A stretch of DNA of 7,389 bases from DAIOHQ01 sp036744635 (GTDB lineage: Bacteria; Planctomycetota; Phycisphaerae; Tepidisphaerales; Tepidisphaeraceae): positions 1-7,389 of the forward strand of contig DAIOHQ010000245.1 of assembly GCA_036744635.1 (NCBI GenBank), read 5' to 3'. Position 1 is the stretch's first letter. The number at the start of each line of letters is the position of its first letter. Of the stretch, positions 5,580 through 7,389 are shown piece after piece. The notes below the pieces were generated by a model. It did not search any database and was not told where the DNA came from. It was given only the letters and a program-made list of their open reading frames with translations. Made by a program: the position numbers and the translations under genes.

Positions 5580-5610
5580 TTTCAATTTGAAATTTTCATT
5601 TTTCAATTTG
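5580..5610. repeat. TTTCAATTTG repeat, 21-bp spacing
   Basis: TTTCAATTTG occurs at 5580-5589 and 5601-5610, 21 bp apart (two helical turns), with a related AATTTTCATT between them. Confidence 0.55.
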
Positions 5611-5682
5611 CAATCCCCTCCTCCACGTCCCTCCCAATGTCCCCCTTCTCAAAAAACGTCCCCCGCGACTCCTTCTTCACAA

Positions 5683-5710
5683 GTGACCAAGGACAAGGGA
5701 CTAATGACAA
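5683..5710. repeat. Second heptamer array, four units
   Basis: Four contiguous heptamers: GTGACCA, AGGACAA, GGGACTA, ATGACAA. GAC recurs every 7 bp (5685, 5692, 5699, 5706). It shares AGGACAA with the array at 5517-5544. Confidence 0.6.
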
Positions 5711-5715
5711 CCTCA

Positions 5716-5741
5716 TGTCCCAAAATGTCCCCAAATGTCCC
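5716..5741. repeat. TGTCCC array, 10-bp period
   Basis: TGTCCC begins at 5716, 5726 and 5736, exactly 10 bp apart, separated by A-rich linkers. A single further TGTCCC lies at 5638. Confidence 0.6.
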
Positions 5742-5744
5742 ACA

Positions 5745-5762
5745 TTTCATTTTCACTTTCCG
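5745..5762. repeat. TTTCAY array, 6-bp period
   Basis: Three consecutive hexamers TTTCAT, TTTCAC, TTTCCG, ending 18 bases from the rmuC stop codon. Confidence 0.4.
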
Positions 5763-5780
5763 TCGATCCGAAATTCCCCT

Positions 5781-7166
5781 TTACTCCCCCTGCCCCAGCG
5801 CCGCCACCGGAAGCCGCGCCCGCAGATCGATCGGCTCCAGCTCCGGCAGCTCCTTCTCATTGCGCGCCCCCAGCTCGCTGATCTTCCGGGCCGTCACCAG
5901 CATCCGCGCCTCAAACGATCCCAGCGCGTTGTTGTACGTGCTCACGCAGCCGCTCAGGCTCGATCCCAGTTTGTCGAAATGCCCGGCCAGCGTTGCGATC
6001 CGCTCATACAACTCCACGCCCAGGATGCGGATTTTTTCTGCGTTGTCGGTGATCGCCTCCTGCCGCCAGCCGAATTCGATCGTCTTCAAAAGCGAGATCA
6101 GCGTCGTCGGCGTCGCGATCAGCACGCGATGGGTCAGGCAGTCTTCCATCAGCGAACCATCATGCTCCGCGGCCGCGTACAAAAACGCCTCGCCGGGCAG
6201 GAACATCACCACGAATTCCGGCGAGCGCGGAAACTGCGACCAGTATGCCTTTCCCCACAGCTCCCGCGCCCGCGTGCGCACCTGCTGGCTGTGGCGCTGC
6301 AGGCAAACCCGCCGGCTGTCTTCATCGGTGGCCGCCGCGGCGTCGAGAAACCCTTCCAGCGAAGCCTTGCAGTCGATCACCACATCCCGATTCCCCGGCA
6401 GCCGCACGATCATGTCCGGCCGCAGCTTGCCATCCTCCCCATCCAGCGTGACCTGCTCGACGAAATCCACCCGGTTGCTCATCCCCGCCAGCTCCACCAG
6501 TTTGCGCAGGGAAATCTCCCCCCACTGCCCGCGCGTCGCCGGCCGCGACAGCGCCGTCACGAGCTGGTTGGTCTGCGTGTTCAGCGTGCGCTGCGTCTCG
6601 GCCAACGTGCCAAGCTGCTCGCGCAGCATCGAATACGACTCCACCCGCGACTTCTCGATTTCCCCCAGGCGAAGCTGGTACTGCCCCATGATCTCCGCCA
6701 GCGGCTTGAGCAATCCCTCGATCTGCGCCTTGCGGTGTTCCAGCGTCCCCGCCGCCTCGGTGGAAAGCGTGGCAAAGCGCTCCTTGGCCAGCGCCAAAAA
6801 TGCCTCGTTGTTTTTCTGCAGCGCCTCCTGCGACACCGCCGCGAACGCCTGGGTGAGCTGCGTGTTGGCATCGTCGAGCAACTTTTTCTGCTCGGCGATA
6901 TTTTGTTGGGCCGACACAAGCTGCGCCGACAGGGCGGCCTGCGATTTTTCGCTCTCGGAAAATTGCACCCGCAATGCCGAGATCTCCCCCTGCTGCTGCG
7001 TCAACTGCCCCGCCAGGCCGATGCTCTTCTGCTCCGAAGCCGCCGCCGCGCTTTGCAGACCGCCAGCGATCGCGCGGGCGCGGCGCTCGGCGATGAGATA
7101 TCCAATCACAAACCCGGCCGCTCCGCCGCCAATCAACGCGCCAACAAATGGAATCAACCAGGCCAT
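5781..7166 (-). CDS. rmuC: DNA recombination protein RmuC
   Basis: RmuC family protein (461 aa), a membrane-anchored predicted nuclease; in E. coli rmuC limits inversions at short inverted repeats. Residues 3-25 are a membrane helix (IPFVGALIGGGAAGFVIGYLI), followed by a long Gln/Ala-rich coiled coil to about 205. The conserved domain then shows GQWGE (213-217), a PD-(D/E)xK-like core with Asp251 in RPDMIVRLP and Asp265-x-Lys267 in VVIDCKASLEGF, and the helical FVVMFLPGEAFLYAA and TPTTLISLLKTIEFGWRQE blocks. Length and order are normal for the family. The start is the ATG at 7164-7166, preceded by an AAGGAG Shine-Dalgarno at suitable distance, and the membrane helix starts right after it; the frame continues 16 codons upstream without support. 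Its stop faces the repeat-rich gap. Whether RmuC acts on the many palindromes nearby is unknown. Confidence 0.96.
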   Translation of the reverse strand: MAWLIPFVGALIGGGAAGFVIGYLIAERRARAIAGGLQSAAAASEQKSIGLAGQLTQQQGEISALRVQFSESEKSQAALSAQLVSAQQNIAEQKKLLDDANTQLTQAFAAVSQEALQKNNEAFLALAKERFATLSTEAAGTLEHRKAQIEGLLKPLAEIMGQYQLRLGEIEKSRVESYSMLREQLGTLAETQRTLNTQTNQLVTALSRPATRGQWGEISLRKLVELAGMSNRVDFVEQVTLDGEDGKLRPDMIVRLPGNRDVVIDCKASLEGFLDAAAATDEDSRRVCLQRHSQQVRTRARELWGKAYWSQFPRSPEFVVMFLPGEAFLYAAAEHDGSLMEDCLTHRVLIATPTTLISLLKTIEFGWRQEAITDNAEKIRILGVELYERIATLAGHFDKLGSSLSGCVSTYNNALGSFEARMLVTARKISELGARNEKELPELEPIDLRARLPVAALGQGE

Positions 7167-7212
7167 GGGGGATCTCCTTTCCCGCCTGAACGGGTACCTA
7201 ACCTTACGCATC

Positions 7213-7242
7213 ACTCTACCCGCGAGTGCACCTCCCTCGCAA
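7213..7242 (-). promoter_or_regulatory. Candidate promoter of rmuC
   Basis: On the minus strand TTGCGA (7237-7242) and TAGAGT (7213-7218) are 18 bp apart. A start near 7206 would leave a leader of about 40 bases that contains the rmuC Shine-Dalgarno. Both boxes are moderate matches. Confidence 0.3.
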
Positions 7243-7253
7243 ATTGTTGTGAG

Positions 7254-7280
7254 AAAAAAATGATGGCCCCCGCGTCCATC
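7254..7280 (-). terminator. Intrinsic terminator upstream of rmuC
   Basis: On the minus strand GATGG and CCATC (plus strand 7276-7280 and 7262-7266) form a 5-bp stem that can extend past one mismatch by a C-G pair, followed by one A and seven T. It would stop transcription coming from the right before it reaches rmuC. The stem is short, so efficiency is uncertain. Confidence 0.45.
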
Positions 7281-7281
7281 C

Positions 7282-7333
7282 CGAGCGGTTCATTGGCGAT
7301 GAAGGCTCGTCCAGTCCATGGCGTCTCCTTCAT
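7282..7333 (-). promoter_or_regulatory. Two mutually exclusive stem-loops before rmuC
   Basis: Stem A pairs ATGAAGG (7299-7305) with CCTTCAT (7327-7333) across a 21-base loop and would cover the Shine-Dalgarno of the mini-frame. Stem B pairs CGAGC (7282-7286) with GCTCG (7305-7309) and, inside it, TTCAT (7289-7293) with ATGAA (7299-7303) around a 5-base loop. Both need the segment 7299-7305, so only one can form at a time. A regulatory role is inference. Confidence 0.35.
7290..7319 (-). CDS. Possible 9-residue leader peptide upstream of rmuC
   Basis: An ATG (7317-7319) preceded by AAGGAG at a 5-base distance opens a frame of nine codons, MDWTSLHRQ, ending in TGA just before a terminator-like hairpin. 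The Shine-Dalgarno lies within an inverted repeat (ATGAAGG with CCTTCAT, 7299-7305 and 7327-7333). This looks like a leader peptide or translational decoy, but such short frames arise by chance and no family supports it. Confidence 0.2.
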   Translation of the reverse strand: MDWTSLHRQ

Positions 7334-7389
7334 GGGGTTGCAAGGTCCAATGACAAGGCATTGTAAAAAAATTTTCAGGTCTTGTGCGG

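Larger units (their letters stand above)
5246..5780. other. Repeat-rich gap between converging genes
   Basis: This 535-bp region separates the 3' ends of a plus-strand gene and rmuC. I see no credible gene. It holds two GC-rich palindromic repeats and a chain of short arrays of different periods, in sequence much richer in A and T than the flanking genes. No classical terminator with a T tract was found, though the GC-rich palindromes could end transcription in both directions. Confidence 0.6.

Noticed and set aside
5053..7263. Plus-strand open frame of 736 codons
   Set aside because: It starts inside the small zinc-ribbon gene, passes through repeats and then antisense to rmuC. Its repeated LRARRAASATP peptide is simply the two copies of the 29-bp palindrome translated.
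7211..7387. Minus-strand frame open to the right edge, ending in TGA at 7211-7213
   Set aside because: The 58 visible residues match no family I know, and the frame passes through a terminator-like hairpin and T7 tract. It could be the end of a gene outside the window, but this cannot be supported from here.
7263..7389. Plus-strand frame from ATG 7263 open to the right edge
   Set aside because: There is no Shine-Dalgarno (the ATG follows a run of A), no recognisable N-terminus, and it lies across three inverted repeats. Sequence beyond the edge would be needed.

Overview
The window is high-GC bacterial chromosome, and the best guess is a planctomycete, probably of the Phycisphaerae. The main clue is two small membrane proteins with the paired-CxxC ribbon (CxxCGYxLR...CPECG), which I recognise from memory as a hallmark of planctomycete hypothetical proteins. 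A large secreted protein of unknown function and a dense set of palindromic and short-period intergenic repeats fit that picture. No database search was possible, so the assignment is an inference.

Layout, left to right. 55-1836 (-): secreted 593-residue protein with a good Shine-Dalgarno and a promoter-like sequence whose spacer holds a run of eight C. 2027-3256 (+), divergent from it: moaA, the radical SAM GTP 3',8-cyclase of molybdenum cofactor synthesis, carrying two identical palindromic 24-bp repeats inside the reading frame. 3290-3871 (+): membrane protein with an N-terminal zinc ribbon, close behind moaA. 3872-4185: intergenic, with a 148-bp MITE-like element flanked by 7-bp direct repeats and a terminator-like hairpin. 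4186-4545 (-): DUF805 membrane protein. 4546-4876: divergent intergenic region with promoter-like boxes and a short tandem repeat. 4877-5245 (+): small membrane protein with a C-terminal zinc ribbon, possibly translated from a leaderless mRNA. 5246-5780: repeat-rich gap between converging genes, with two copies of a 29-bp GC-rich palindromic repeat and at least seven short arrays of period 6, 7, 8 or about 10.5 bp. 5781-7166 (-): rmuC. 7167-7389: upstream region of rmuC with three neighbouring inverted repeats, a T7 tract and a 9-codon open frame with a strong ribosome binding site.

The genes do not form one pathway. moaA is alone, without other moa genes in the window, and rmuC is a solitary housekeeping gene. 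The unusual content is in the repeats: an element inserted in frame in an essential-type enzyme, a probable non-autonomous mobile element, and a dense set of short-period arrays between convergent genes. No defence system, CRISPR array, tRNA or rRNA was seen.
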